64,000 nt of DNA from Pseudomonas sp. HN11 (GTDB taxonomy: Bacteria > Pseudomonadota > Gammaproteobacteria > Pseudomonadales > Pseudomonadaceae). Position 1 is the stretch's first letter; every line of letters begins with the position of its first letter. The notes beneath the pieces were generated by a model. It worked only from the letters and a program-made list of their open reading frames with translations. It did no database searches and was not told the origin of the DNA. Below are positions 1 to 9,188 of this stretch, one piece after another. Location: positions 6,209,118-6,273,117 of the forward strand of contig NZ_CP089985.1 in assembly GCF_021390155.1 (NCBI RefSeq), written 5' to 3'. A program made the position numbers and the translations under genes.

Positions 1-2003
1 CGGTGACCTTCACCAACAAGGCCGCTGCCGAGATGCGCCACCGCATCGAGCAGTTGATGGGCATCAGCCCGGCCGGCATGTGGGTGGGCACTTTCCACGG
101 CCTGGCACACCGCCTGTTGCGAGCACACTGGCAGGAAGCGGGCCTGGCCCAGACCTTCCAGATCCTCGACAGTGATGACCAGCAACGCCTGGTCAAGCGG
201 GTGATTCGCGAACTGGGCCTCGACGAGCAGCGTTGGCCGGCGCGCCAGGCGCAATGGTTCATCAACGGCCAGAAAGACGAAGGCCTGCGCCCGCAACACA
301 TCCAGGCCAGCGGCGATCTGTTCCTCGCTACCATGCGCAGCATTTATGAAGCCTACGAGGCCGCCTGCGTGCGCGCCGGGGTCATCGACTTCTCCGAACT
401 GCTGTTGCGCGCCCTCGACCTGTGGCGCGACAACCCAGGTTTGCTGGCGCACTACCAGAAACGCTTCCGGCACATCCTGGTGGACGAGTTCCAGGACACC
501 AACGCCGTGCAGTACGCCTGGTTGCGCCTGCTGGCCAAGGGCGGCGACAGCCTGATGGTGGTGGGCGACGACGACCAGTCGATCTACGGCTGGCGTGGCG
601 CGAAAATCGAGAACATCTACCAGTATTCCGAAGACTTCCCGGACGCGGTCACCATTCGCCTGGAGCAGAATTACCGCTCCACCGCCGGGATCCTCAAGGC
701 CGCCAACGCCTTGATCGCCAATAACACCGGACGCCTGGGCAAAGAGCTGTGGACCGACGGCGGCGAAGGCGAGGCGATCAACCTGTATGCGGCGTTCAAC
801 GAGCACGATGAAGCGCGCTACGTGGTGGAAACCATCGAAAGCGCGCTGAAAACCGGCCTGGCGCGCAGTGACATCGCAATTCTGTATCGCTCCAACGCCC
901 AATCGCGGGTCTTGGAAGAAGCCTTGCTGCGCGAACGTATCCCGTACCGCATCTACGGCGGCCAGCGCTTCTTCGAACGCGCGGAAATCAAGAACGCCAT
1001 GGCCTACCTGCGTTTGCTGGAAGGTCGCGGCAACGATGCGGCGCTGGAGCGGGTGATCAATATCCCGGCCCGTGGCATCGGCGAGAAAACCGTCGAAGCG
1101 ATTCGCGACCACGCGCGCCATGCCGATGTGTCGATGTGGGAAGCCATGCGCTTGCTCATCGTCAATAAAGGCCTGACCGGCCGTGCAGCGGGCGCACTGA
1201 ATGTGTTTGTCGAGCTGATCGAGAACCTGGCGGCCAAGTGCGCGGAAATGCCCCTGCACTTGATGACCCAGACCGTAATCGAGCAGTCCGGGCTGATCGC
1301 CTACCACGAAGCGGAAAAAGGCGAGAAAGGCCAGGCCCGGGTAGAGAACCTTGAGGAACTGGTCAGCGCCGCTCGCGCGTTCGAAAACACCGAGGAAGAC
1401 GAAGAGCTGACGCCACTGGCTGCGTTTCTCGGCCATGCATCGCTGGAAGCCGGTGATACCCAGGCCGATGAGCATGAAGACAGCATCCAGCTGATGACCT
1501 TGCACAGCGCCAAGGGCCTGGAATTCCCGTATGTGTTCCTGGTGGGCATGGAAGAAGGCCTGTTCCCCCACAAGATGAGCCTGGAAGAACCCGGCCGTCT
1601 TGAGGAAGAGCGCCGCCTGGCCTATGTGGGTATCACCCGTGCCATGCAGAACCTGGTGATGACCTACGCCGAGACCCGACGCCTGTACGGCAGCGAGACC
1701 TACAACAAGGTGTCGCGCTTCGTACGTGAAGTGCCGAAGGGTCTGATCCAGGAAGTGCGCCTGTCCAACAGCGTCAGCCGCCCGTTCGGCGGCGGCCAGC
1801 AGCAGAACTCCAGCACCTTGTTTGCTGGCTCCGAGATTCCGGAAACCCAGTTCAGTCTTGGCCAGCAGGTCAGGCATTCAGTGTTCGGCGAAGGTGTCAT
1901 CCTCAACTTCGAAGGCGCGGGTGCCCAGGCGCGGGTGCAGGTGAATTTCGCCGAAGGCAGCAAGTGGCTGATGATGGGTTACGCGAAACTCGAAGCCATT
2001 TGA
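1..2003 (+). CDS. uvrD: DNA helicase II UvrD (5' end outside window)
   Basis: SF1 3'-5' helicase of nucleotide excision and mismatch repair. The reading frame is open from the window edge; about 60 N-terminal residues, including the Walker A motif, lie outside. Visible motifs in order: TFTNKAAAEM (motif Ia, near the start), DEFQDT (Walker B, about residue 160), GDDDQSIYGWRGA (motif III, about 189), LMTLHSAKGLEF (motif V, about 497) and VGITRA (motif VI, about 543). The Gly/Gln-rich linker followed by a C-terminal domain with VFGEGVI is typical of UvrD and PcrA and argues against Rep. A hairpin follows the stop codon. Confidence 0.96.
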   Translation, partial: VTFTNKAAAEMRHRIEQLMGISPAGMWVGTFHGLAHRLLRAHWQEAGLAQTFQILDSDDQQRLVKRVIRELGLDEQRWPARQAQWFINGQKDEGLRPQHIQASGDLFLATMRSIYEAYEAACVRAGVIDFSELLLRALDLWRDNPGLLAHYQKRFRHILVDEFQDTNAVQYAWLRLLAKGGDSLMVVGDDDQSIYGWRGAKIENIYQYSEDFPDAVTIRLEQNYRSTAGILKAANALIANNTGRLGKELWTDGGEGEAINLYAAFNEHDEARYVVETIESALKTGLARSDIAILYRSNAQSRVLEEALLRERIPYRIYGGQRFFERAEIKNAMAYLRLLEGRGNDAALERVINIPARGIGEKTVEAIRDHARHADVSMWEAMRLLIVNKGLTGRAAGALNVFVELIENLAAKCAEMPLHLMTQTVIEQSGLIAYHEAEKGEKGQARVENLEELVSAARAFENTEEDEELTPLAAFLGHASLEAGDTQADEHEDSIQLMTLHSAKGLEFPYVFLVGMEEGLFPHKMSLEEPGRLEEERRLAYVGITRAMQNLVMTYAETRRLYGSETYNKVSRFVREVPKGLIQEVRLSNSVSRPFGGGQQQNSSTLFAGSEIPETQFSLGQQVRHSVFGEGVILNFEGAGAQARVQVNFAEGSKWLMMGYAKLEAI

Positions 2004-2024
2004 AACATTTACCTACATGAAGCT

Positions 2025-2063
2025 TATTGGCCCGCCCTTGTTTTTAACGAGCGCGGGCCAATA
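2025..2063 (+). terminator. Putative terminator hairpin after uvrD
   Basis: Arms TATTGGCCCGC (2025-2035) and GCGGGCCAATA (2053-2063) are perfect complements around a 17-base loop. The U-tract is weak (TGTTTAATAAG), so termination efficiency is uncertain. Confidence 0.5.
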
Positions 2064-2192
2064 TGTTTAATAAGTCCTACAGACCCTTCGGAATCGGTCT
2101 TACGCAAAAGCCCGAAACATTATGCCGCTAGCCACTGTCACTACACCTGTGCAACATGGCGCGCGTGCAATCCACAAATGGGAATTCCCTTT

Positions 2193-3062
2193 ATGAAACG
2201 TTTTCTTAGCATCGCCATGGCGTTGTGCATCGGCCTGACGATGAGCATCGACGCCAACGCCAAGCGCTTCGGTGGCGGCAAAAGTTCGGGGGCAGCACCG
2301 ACTCACCAGACCAGCCAAATGGCACCATCCGCCGGTGCCGGCGGTGCTGCGGCTACCGCAGGCGCAGCCGGTGCTGCCGGTGCCGCAGCCAAGGCCGGCG
2401 GTGCTTCGCGCTGGTTGGGCCCTCTGGCCGGTATCGCCGCTGGTGGCCTGCTCGCTTCCATGTTCATGGGCGGCGGCTTCCAGGGCATGCAGATCTTCGA
2501 CATGCTGATCCTGGCGGTCATTGCCTTTGTGATCTTCCGCTTTATCGCCGCCCGTCGCCGCAAGCAGCAGGAGCACCTGGCTCCAGCCGGCGCGCCGATG
2601 CAGCGTGAAGTGTTCGAGCAAAAGCCAGCCATGGGCTCGATCTTTGGCGGTTCGGCAGCACCTGCTGCTGCCCGTCCAGTGATCAACGCGCCAGCCTGGT
2701 TCAACGAAGAACGTTTCGTGGAAGCGGCCCGCAGCCACTTCCAGTCCCTGCAGCAACACTGGGACGCCAACGAAATGGATAAGATCTCCGAGTTCGTGAC
2801 CCCGCAACTGCTGGAGTTCCTCAAGCGCGAACGCGCCGACCTGGGCGACGGCTTCCAGTCGACCTATATCGACGACCTGCGCGTCCAGCTGGAAGGTGTG
2901 GATGATCGCGCCGACAAGACCATCGCCACCCTGACCTTCAGCGGTGTGTCGAAGACCTCGCGTTTCGACCAGGGCGAAGTATTCAGCGAAAGCTGGAACA
3001 TGGAACGTGCTCAGGGCGACAACCAGCCTTGGCTGGTCGCCGGTATCCGCCAGAACGGCTGA
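2193..3062 (+). CDS. Tim44-like domain membrane protein
   Basis: 289 aa. It begins with a signal-like sequence (MKRFLSIAMALCIGLTMSIDA), followed by a Gly/Ala-rich low-complexity stretch, two hydrophobic segments (around residues 75-97 and 103-120) and an RRRK stop-transfer. The C-terminal half, from about residue 165, looks like the Tim44/MBA1 domain (WFNEERFVEAARSHF). The start at 2193 was preferred over the in-frame ATG at 2178 because it directly begins the signal sequence. Function of bacterial members is unclear; an envelope role is inferred from topology only. A strong terminator follows. Confidence 0.85.
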   Translation: MKRFLSIAMALCIGLTMSIDANAKRFGGGKSSGAAPTHQTSQMAPSAGAGGAAATAGAAGAAGAAAKAGGASRWLGPLAGIAAGGLLASMFMGGGFQGMQIFDMLILAVIAFVIFRFIAARRRKQQEHLAPAGAPMQREVFEQKPAMGSIFGGSAAPAAARPVINAPAWFNEERFVEAARSHFQSLQQHWDANEMDKISEFVTPQLLEFLKRERADLGDGFQSTYIDDLRVQLEGVDDRADKTIATLTFSGVSKTSRFDQGEVFSESWNMERAQGDNQPWLVAGIRQNG

Positions 3063-3090
3063 TCCCTGCACGCTTAGCACGCAGATACAA

Positions 3091-3116
3091 AAAACCCCGG
3101 ACCTGTCCGGGGTTTT
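3091..3116 (+). terminator. Rho-independent terminator
   Basis: AAAACCCCGGAC pairs with GTCCGGGGTTTT in a stem of 11-12 bp, ending in a T-run. It lies 28 bases after the Tim44-like gene; the A-rich 5' arm may let it also work from the other strand. Confidence 0.88.
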
Positions 3117-3197
3117 CTATTTCACGGTTGCACTTATAGCGAGCTACTGTATAAAACGCCCCTATAAACCGCGCCATTTAGCAAGAGGATCCCGGCC

Positions 3198-3605
3198 GTG
3201 GAAGAAATCATCGAACAATTGCGTGAAGCCAACGAACCGGTCCCGGTTCCGCTGGAGCTGCCTGACGAAGACCTGTTGGTGGAAATCGAGGAACAACTGT
3301 TCATCGACATCCCGTTTGTCTTCCGTGAATTCCTGCTGACCGTCAGCGACGTGGTGTACGGCAGCCTGGAGCCGGTGACCGTCACCGACCCGCAATCTCA
3401 CACCTACCTGCCGGACGTTGCCGCCAACGCCTGGGACGCCGGTGTTGATCGTAGCCTGATCCCGATCTGCCAGGACGGCGACGACTACTACTGCGTTGAG
3501 GAAGACGGCACTGTGGTGCTGTGGTCCGCAGAAGAAGAACTCGTCACCGAGGAAACCTGGGAATCGGTGTGGCACTGGGCGCGGGATGTCTGGCTGGAAA
3601 GCTGA
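3198..3605 (+). CDS. SMI1/KNR4 family protein
   Basis: 135 aa, very acidic. The pattern IDIPFVFREFLLTVSD, then VYG and later YYCVEEDGTVVLWS matches the SMI1/KNR4 (SUKH) fold. In polymorphic toxin systems this fold often serves as an immunity protein, but no toxin gene is adjacent here, and the conserved neighbourhood suggests a housekeeping gene of unknown role. The start is an ATG 7 bases after an AGGA-like stretch. It converges with the antiporter gene, whose stop lies 16 bases downstream. Confidence 0.75.
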   Translation: MEEIIEQLREANEPVPVPLELPDEDLLVEIEEQLFIDIPFVFREFLLTVSDVVYGSLEPVTVTDPQSHTYLPDVAANAWDAGVDRSLIPICQDGDDYYCVEEDGTVVLWSAEEELVTEETWESVWHWARDVWLES

Positions 3606-3620
3606 GTCCACACCAGGCGC

Positions 3621-5384
3621 TTAGTGCTCCGGCGTGTCCTTGTGGTTATCCAGCGTCTCCAGCAAGGCGACCTGCATCCGCGTATGCACGCGGATGAACC
3701 ACCGCCAGAGCACAGCCGCTACCGCCGCCGTGACCACGGCGATCAGTACCAGTAACTTGTTGGTCGGCAGAATGCTGGCCGACAAGGCTGCCAATAACAG
3801 GAAGATTACCAGCAGCGAAAGGATCGGGATCAACTCCGCGATGACTCTTCGTACGCGCTGGGTATGCCGCCCGGCCATTTCCGGCTTCACGCTCATTTCC
3901 GCCAGCAGCATCGAGAGCGCCTTGAGCTTGCGATACGCCGCGATCAAAAACGGCAGCGACAACAGCAACGCCCCACCCCAGATCAATGCCTTCTGCCAAC
4001 TTGGATCACTGATCCAGCCCTCCAGATACCCGCCAATGCGCGCTGCGAAAAAGCTGCCGGCAAAGAAGATTGCCACCACCAGCGCCAGGTTCACCCCTAC
4101 TTGCAGGATGATCTTGCGGATCATCGACGCCAGCATCGCACTCGCGCCTTGAGGTTGGATACTGCGCAACCATTCGCCGTACATGCCGAACACTCGGCTC
4201 ATACGTTGAGGCATGATCGCTGCAATCTTCAAGGACAATGGGTCTGCGCCACGAATCAGGTACGGCGTGAGCAGCGTGGTAATCGCTGAAACCGCCACGG
4301 CGACGGGATAAAGGAAATCACTAGTTACCTGCAGCGTCATCCCCAGGGCCGCGATGATGAAGGAAAACTCACCAATCTGTGACAGACCCATGCCCACACG
4401 CAGTGAGGTACGACCGTCATTGCCGGCAATAAATGCCCCTAGGCCGCAGGACAACATCTTGCCCAACACCACAGCCACGGTAATCACCGCAATTGGCCAG
4501 GCATATTGCAGCAGGATCTGCGGGTCGATCATCAAGCCAATAGCAACAAAGAAGATGGCGCTGAACATGTCGCGAACCGGCTCGATCAGGCGCTCGATCT
4601 TAATCAACTGACGGGATTCGGCCATGATCGCGCCGATCAGGAACGCGCCCAGCACCATGCTGTATTCCAGCTTGACCACCAGCAGGCAGAAACCGAAACA
4701 CAGGCCCAGTACGGTGATCAGCAACATCTCGTTGCTTTCGAACTTGGCCACGTAGGCCAGCAAGCGCGGCACCAGCAAAATACCGATAACCAGCGCTACG
4801 ATCATGAACAGCGAAAGCTTGCCGACCGTGGAAAACACCTCGCCGGAGCTGACCGTGCCACTGACGGCAATGCTCGACAACAAGGCGATGATGCCGATGC
4901 CAAGGATGTCCTCGACGATCAGCACACCGAAAATCAGCTGGGCGAAGCGCTGGTTTTTCATCTTCAGGTCATTGAGCGCCTTGACGATGATGGTGGTGGA
5001 GGAAATCGCCAGGATTGCGCCGAGGAACAGCGAGTCCATGGTGTTCCAATCAAACCAGCGGCCGATCTCATAGCCGATCCAGATCATCAGAATGATCTCC
5101 AGGAAGGCTGCGATAAACGCCGTGGCGCCGACCTTGAACAGCTTGCGCAGGCTGAACTCCAGGCCCAGGCAGAACATCAGGAAGATCACCCCCAGCTCAG
5201 CGAGGGTCTTGATGGTGTCCTCATCATGGATCAGGCCGAACGGCGGGGTGTGAGGGCCGATGATGAACCCGGCGACGATATAGCCCAGCACTACCGGCTG
5301 CTTGAGGCGGTGAAACAGGATGGTGACAACCCCGGCCACCAACATGATCACGGCCAAATCCTGGATAAAGCTGATGGCGTGCAT
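3621..5384 (-). CDS. Cation:proton antiporter, CPA2 family (KefB/YbaL-like)
   Basis: 587 aa integral membrane protein, probably exchanging K+ or Na+ for H+. The N-terminal Na_H_exchanger domain starts with HRLKQPVVLGYIVAGFIIGP and includes LGVIFLMFCLGLEFS and the GLSQIGEFSFI helix. At least twelve hydrophobic helices are visible. Unlike Kef proteins it lacks a C-terminal RCK (TrkA-N) nucleotide-binding domain; instead it ends in two or three extra membrane helices. The start at 5384 (MHAISFIQD) was chosen over an upstream in-frame extension because GGAG lies 7 bases before it and the extension has no membrane-protein character. Confidence 0.88.
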   Translation of the reverse strand: MHAISFIQDLAVIMLVAGVVTILFHRLKQPVVLGYIVAGFIIGPHTPPFGLIHDEDTIKTLAELGVIFLMFCLGLEFSLRKLFKVGATAFIAAFLEIILMIWIGYEIGRWFDWNTMDSLFLGAILAISSTTIIVKALNDLKMKNQRFAQLIFGVLIVEDILGIGIIALLSSIAVSGTVSSGEVFSTVGKLSLFMIVALVIGILLVPRLLAYVAKFESNEMLLITVLGLCFGFCLLVVKLEYSMVLGAFLIGAIMAESRQLIKIERLIEPVRDMFSAIFFVAIGLMIDPQILLQYAWPIAVITVAVVLGKMLSCGLGAFIAGNDGRTSLRVGMGLSQIGEFSFIIAALGMTLQVTSDFLYPVAVAVSAITTLLTPYLIRGADPLSLKIAAIMPQRMSRVFGMYGEWLRSIQPQGASAMLASMIRKIILQVGVNLALVVAIFFAGSFFAARIGGYLEGWISDPSWQKALIWGGALLLSLPFLIAAYRKLKALSMLLAEMSVKPEMAGRHTQRVRRVIAELIPILSLLVIFLLLAALSASILPTNKLLVLIAVVTAAVAAVLWRWFIRVHTRMQVALLETLDNHKDTPEH

Positions 5385-5674
5385 GGCGAGGGGCTCCTTG
5401 AGGGGTGCTGGCGCTTTTCCCACTTCCGCCCGCGCTTTTGAACTGTCGCAAAGCGCAAGGAAAAGTCGACATTGATCGTAAGAAATGCCCTGAGATGGGC
5501 TTTTGAAGGTTAACACCGCGACTTCCAGCAGAAAGCCGGTGCAATATATGGAAACAGATCGGTACGCGCGTGACGGCAAGCCGACCACCGGCGTCCCGTT
5601 AAAGAAGGCGCAGCAAAGATTCCAGCACCCGCAGAGGTGCCCCCCAACCAATGCCTACAACCCGTGAGTGTGCT

Positions 5675-6157
5675 ATGGAACCCGGAAATGCCCAGCTGTC
5701 GATGACGGTATTGATGACCCCTGATATGGCCAACTTCTCAGGCAATGTCCACGGCGGCACCCTGCTCAAGTACCTCGACGAAGTGGCCTACGCCTGCGCG
5801 AGCCGTTATGCAGGTCGCTATGTCGTCACGTTGTCGGTGGATCAGGTGATTTTTCGCGAGCCGATCCATGTCGGCGAGCTGGTGACCTTCCTCGCGTCGG
5901 TCAACTACACCGGCAACACCTCAATGGAGGTGGGCATCAAGGTGGTGACCGAGAACATCCGCGAACGCTCGGTGCGCCACACCAACAGCTGCTTCTTCAC
6001 CATGGTGGCCGTGGACGACCAGCGCAAACCGGCCGCCGTGCCGCCGCTGCAGCCGCAGAACAGCGAAGATAAGCGCCGGTTCGTTCAGGCACAGCAGCGC
6101 CGGCAGATCCGCCAGGAGCTGGAAAAACGCTACCAGGAAATCAAGGCAGACGCGTAA
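5675..6157 (+). CDS. Acyl-CoA thioesterase (hotdog fold, YciA-like)
   Basis: 160 aa from ATG 5675; an ATG at 5651 in the same frame is possible. It hydrolyses acyl-CoA to free acid and CoA. The hotdog signature is MTPDMANFSGNVHGGTLLKYLDE, in which Asn-Val-His-Gly-Gly and the following Asp form the active-site loop, and RHTNSCFFTMVAVD forms the central strand. The Arg/Glu-rich C-terminal helix is usual for the family. It is divergent from the antiporter, and its stop abuts the stop of pdxY. Confidence 0.88.
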   Translation: MEPGNAQLSMTVLMTPDMANFSGNVHGGTLLKYLDEVAYACASRYAGRYVVTLSVDQVIFREPIHVGELVTFLASVNYTGNTSMEVGIKVVTENIRERSVRHTNSCFFTMVAVDDQRKPAAVPPLQPQNSEDKRRFVQAQQRRQIRQELEKRYQEIKADA

Positions 6158-7030
6158 TCACAGGCTGATCGGCGTCGCCTCGAACCGCACGCGGGGATGG
6201 GCGATACGGTCCTGAGCACGCACCAGCTCCAGTTCATAACTGGCGCAAGCCTGGGTTTCCAGCAGCACTTCATGCACCGCTGCAGCGGTGAACTCGAACG
6301 CCGCTAACAGGCTGTCGCCCAACAGTACCCGCGCCAGGAACAGCCCCGAGGTCAGGTCGCCCACGCCCACGGGCTGACGCGGAAACGCCAGCAGTGGTCG
6401 GCGCAAGTGCCAGCTGCCTTCAGAGGTCACCAGTAGCATCTCGAAACCGTCCGGTAGCTTGCCGGGGTAATCCAGGTGCTTAACCAATACGGCTTTAGGC
6501 CCGCGTTCCAGCAGCGCCTTGGCCATGGCCAGGCAATCGAACAGTGACTGCGGCTTGCGCCCGGCAAAGCTGTCCAGTTCCAGCTGGTTGGGACACAAGA
6601 AGTCGGCCATGGCCGCGGCTTCGTCCAGCAGGAAATCGCTGACTTCCTGCGGCACGATGCAACCTTTCTCCGGGTGACCCATTACGGGATCGCACAGATA
6701 CAGGGCCTTGGGGTTGATGGCCTTGATGCGCGCCACCCCGGTCAGGATCGCCCGTCCCTGATCCGCACTGCCCAGATAGCCGGACAGAATAGCGTCGCAA
6801 TTGCCCAATTCACCAATGGCGGCGATGCCTTCCACCAGCGCTGGAATCTGCTGCGGCGCCAACACTTCGCCTGCCCACTGGCCATACTGAGTGTGGTTGG
6901 AGAACTGTACCGTGTTCAGCGGCCAGACGTTCACCCCGACCCGTTGCATGGGGAACACGGCGGCGCTGTTTCCGGCGTGGCCAAAGACCACATGAGACTG
7001 GATCGCAAGCAGATGAGGTGTGCGTTTCAT
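6158..7030 (-). CDS. pdxY: Pyridoxal kinase PdxY
   Basis: 290 aa. It phosphorylates pyridoxal to pyridoxal 5'-phosphate in the vitamin B6 salvage pathway. Visible features are the N-terminal [23 protein letters not shown] substrate segment, [21 protein letters not shown], and the ribokinase-family anion hole [12 protein letters not shown] with its catalytic Asp. The length matches PdxY (about 287-290 aa). It is transcribed leftward as a single gene. Confidence 0.95.
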   Translation of the reverse strand: MKRTPHLLAIQSHVVFGHAGNSAAVFPMQRVGVNVWPLNTVQFSNHTQYGQWAGEVLAPQQIPALVEGIAAIGELGNCDAILSGYLGSADQGRAILTGVARIKAINPKALYLCDPVMGHPEKGCIVPQEVSDFLLDEAAAMADFLCPNQLELDSFAGRKPQSLFDCLAMAKALLERGPKAVLVKHLDYPGKLPDGFEMLLVTSEGSWHLRRPLLAFPRQPVGVGDLTSGLFLARVLLGDSLLAAFEFTAAAVHEVLLETQACASYELELVRAQDRIAHPRVRFEATPISL

Positions 7031-7147
7031 GCGGGAGATTTCCGTAAAGCCGTTGAAATTCTGGCCGCGCAGTATGCGACTAAACGCAGCCTGTACGACA
7101 GACCGGCGACACAGTTAAGCTGCTCTCACTTTGTTGGAGTCTTTCGC

Positions 7148-7543
7148 ATGCTGACCCTGGGAAATATCTTCGTGTTGATGCTGCTGGCGACCGGTGCAGC
7201 CTGGGTGTGGCACAACCACGGCCTGCGCGAGCGGGCGCTGGAGCGGGTCAGGCAGCATTGCGCAAAGCTTGACATTGAGCTGCTCGACGGCGCGGTGGCG
7301 CTCAAGCGTATCGGGTTTGTGAAGGACGCCAATGGTCGGCGACGCCTGGCACGTATCTACAACTTTGAATTCACGGTGACTGGCGAAACCCGCCACGCCG
7401 GCGTGATCACTCAGTTCGGCGCTCACAGCGCGCAGATCGAACTGGCGCCCTACCCGTTCGAGATCAAGGAGCCGTTGCCCAGCGCCGAGGTGATCGAACT
7501 GAGTCAGTGGCGCCAGGACCACGCGACCAAGAACCGTCAGTAA
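7148..7543 (+). CDS. DUF3301 domain-containing membrane protein
   Basis: 131 aa. One N-terminal membrane helix (LGNIFVLMLLATGAAWVW) is followed by a soluble part with the family pattern RERALERVRQHC, LLDGAVALKRIGF and RIYNFEFTVTGE. The start is ATG 7148 with GGAG 9 bases upstream. No function is established for this family. The 3' end overlaps the 3' end of the convergent COG0523 gene by 7 bases. Confidence 0.8.
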   Translation: MLTLGNIFVLMLLATGAAWVWHNHGLRERALERVRQHCAKLDIELLDGAVALKRIGFVKDANGRRRLARIYNFEFTVTGETRHAGVITQFGAHSAQIELAPYPFEIKEPLPSAEVIELSQWRQDHATKNRQ

Positions 7544-8508
7544 CGGCAGGCTGCCAATGCGGCCTGCAAGGCGGCCACGTCCTGTGGTTCGCTGAAAATC
7601 AATTCAATGCGCGAGTCGCGACGCCATTCGCTGGGCTGCCACGTGAGCTCGCCGTTATCCACAGCATTGGTGGATACCCAGCCTTCGGCGCTGTGGATAA
7701 CCAGTTTGGCGCGGAGCCACTCAAGGCTTGCGATCCATTGATGCAGGCGTTGCCCGTCGAATTGCTGGCTCGAGTGCCAGCGCCAGCCGATACTCCAACC
7801 GCCCTCCTGGGCCTGACTCAGGCAAATGGGTTGAGTGGGATCGCTCCAGAGTGCCGGCATCAGCCCTGGGCCTTCTGGCACTTCGAAGTTATCCACAGCC
7901 CGCTGCGCCTGCGCATTCAAACCGGGTAGCTGCTCCAGCGGTAATTGCGCCTGGCGCGTCCAGTAAAACGGCGAGTCCGGTAGCCGCTGTTCGATCGCCT
8001 GACGCTGTGCGGCGTCCAGCGTTTCATCCTTGTTCAGTACCAACAGCCCGGCACTCGTCAACGCCTCCTGTTGCGCTGTTGGCAAGGGTTTTCCCATTGC
8101 CAACGCCTGGGCATCCAGCACCAGCACACAGGGCTGGACCGCCAGCACGCCCTGCCACGGCGCCTCCCGCAACTGCTTGAGCAACTGCGCCGGATGGCCA
8201 AGGCCCGATGGTTCGATAAACAGCCGGTCAGGCCTGGCCTTACGCAATAGACGACTCAGTCCTACCTGAAACGGCGCACCATTCACACAACACAGACAGC
8301 CTCCGGCGACTTCGCCCAGGGCAATGCCTTCGTCATCCTGGGTGAGCAAGGCTGCGTCGAGGCCGATCTGCCCGAATTCGTTGATCAGTACGGCCCAGCG
8401 CTCGTTGGCCGGGCGTTGGGCAAGCAGGTGTTTGATGAGGCTGGTCTTGCCGGCCCCCAAGGGCCCGGCAATCACATGGGTAGGAATGTTCTGCAGCATG
8501 AGGGGCAT
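7537..8508 (-). CDS. COG0523 (CobW/G3E) GTPase, putative metal chaperone
   Basis: 323 aa. Walker A GPLGAGKTS, the metal-binding CxCC as GCLCC, and the switch ESSG-like segment EPSGLGHPAQ identify the G3E GTPase family; the CobW C-terminal domain is shortened. COG0523 proteins are thought to deliver zinc or other metals to client enzymes. It is the last gene of a leftward unit dksA2, COG0523, DUF1826, COG0523 whose promoter carries a Zur box at 10863-10875, so induction by zinc starvation is inferred. An alternative start is ATG 8499; neither has a clear ribosome site. Confidence 0.88.
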   Translation of the reverse strand: MPLMLQNIPTHVIAGPLGAGKTSLIKHLLAQRPANERWAVLINEFGQIGLDAALLTQDDEGIALGEVAGGCLCCVNGAPFQVGLSRLLRKARPDRLFIEPSGLGHPAQLLKQLREAPWQGVLAVQPCVLVLDAQALAMGKPLPTAQQEALTSAGLLVLNKDETLDAAQRQAIEQRLPDSPFYWTRQAQLPLEQLPGLNAQAQRAVDNFEVPEGPGLMPALWSDPTQPICLSQAQEGGWSIGWRWHSSQQFDGQRLHQWIASLEWLRAKLVIHSAEGWVSTNAVDNGELTWQPSEWRRDSRIELIFSEPQDVAALQAALAACRY

Positions 8509-8543
8509 CGTTCAGACCGTGTAGAGCGTTTGATCCTACGCGG

Positions 8544-9188
8544 TTATGCGAGCCAATCCAGTGTCAGGATCAATCGGCGCTCGTCGGCCTCGAGTGCAGG
8601 CGAACGGTGAATCAGTCCATGACCTTCATTGCCATGCCATTTGGTGCCCTTCAGCAGGGCGACTTCGCCGCAGTGAATCTGTTCGATACGCTCGCTGGGC
8701 TCGGCATCCGGTTGGCTAAGCTTGCGGCGGTCCATCACGCCTTCGCGCAACCATTGGCTGCCGATCCCCGCATAGGTGGTGATCAACCGCACCGGCACAT
8801 GGTCAACGTGAAAACGTGGACACATGGCCTTGTCCAACAGACGGAGGCGCACACCAATGCGCTTGGCACCCAGCAAGCAAGCGAACGCGCTGACCAGCCA
8901 CGACACATCGGCGATAAAGCCTTCATAGCCTTCAAGATCACGGCAACTGGACGCCAAACCCTGCAGGTTGGGCACGGCGTCTTCGTTGCTGAGTTCGATG
9001 ACCATGGAATCAGCCAACGGCTCGTTCAGTGCCACCAGCAAGGCGCCGAACTCAGCAATGTGCAGTGGCAACTGCCGCTCCCACACGGCCAGGTTAACGC
9101 CATCTTCCAAGATGTCGGACAGCGCCAAAGGGGTGTCACCGCGGGTCTGGCGGATCACGGGGCGCAGGGGAATCACCGGGGCCAGCAT
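8544..9188 (-). CDS. DUF1826 domain-containing protein
   Basis: 214 aa, no signal peptide or membrane helix. The C-terminal part has CPRFHVDHVPVRLITTY, GEVALLKGTKWHG and GLIHRSPALEADERRLILTLD, a His-rich arrangement (HVDHV ... WHGNEGHGLIHR) that would suit metal binding. Its role is not established. Start and stop overlap with the upstream COG0523 gene (TGATG), implying translational coupling, and another COG0523 gene follows 35 bases later. The position between two putative zinc-chaperone GTPases suggests it works with them. Confidence 0.82.
   Translation of the reverse strand: MLAPVIPLRPVIRQTRGDTPLALSDILEDGVNLAVWERQLPLHIAEFGALLVALNEPLADSMVIELSNEDAVPNLQGLASSCRDLEGYEGFIADVSWLVSAFACLLGAKRIGVRLRLLDKAMCPRFHVDHVPVRLITTYAGIGSQWLREGVMDRRKLSQPDAEPSERIEQIHCGEVALLKGTKWHGNEGHGLIHRSPALEADERRLILTLDWLA

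Noticed and set aside
2178..2192. Upstream ATG start for the Tim44-like protein
   Set aside because: Five extra residues precede a normal signal-like sequence; the ATG at 2193 is more natural.
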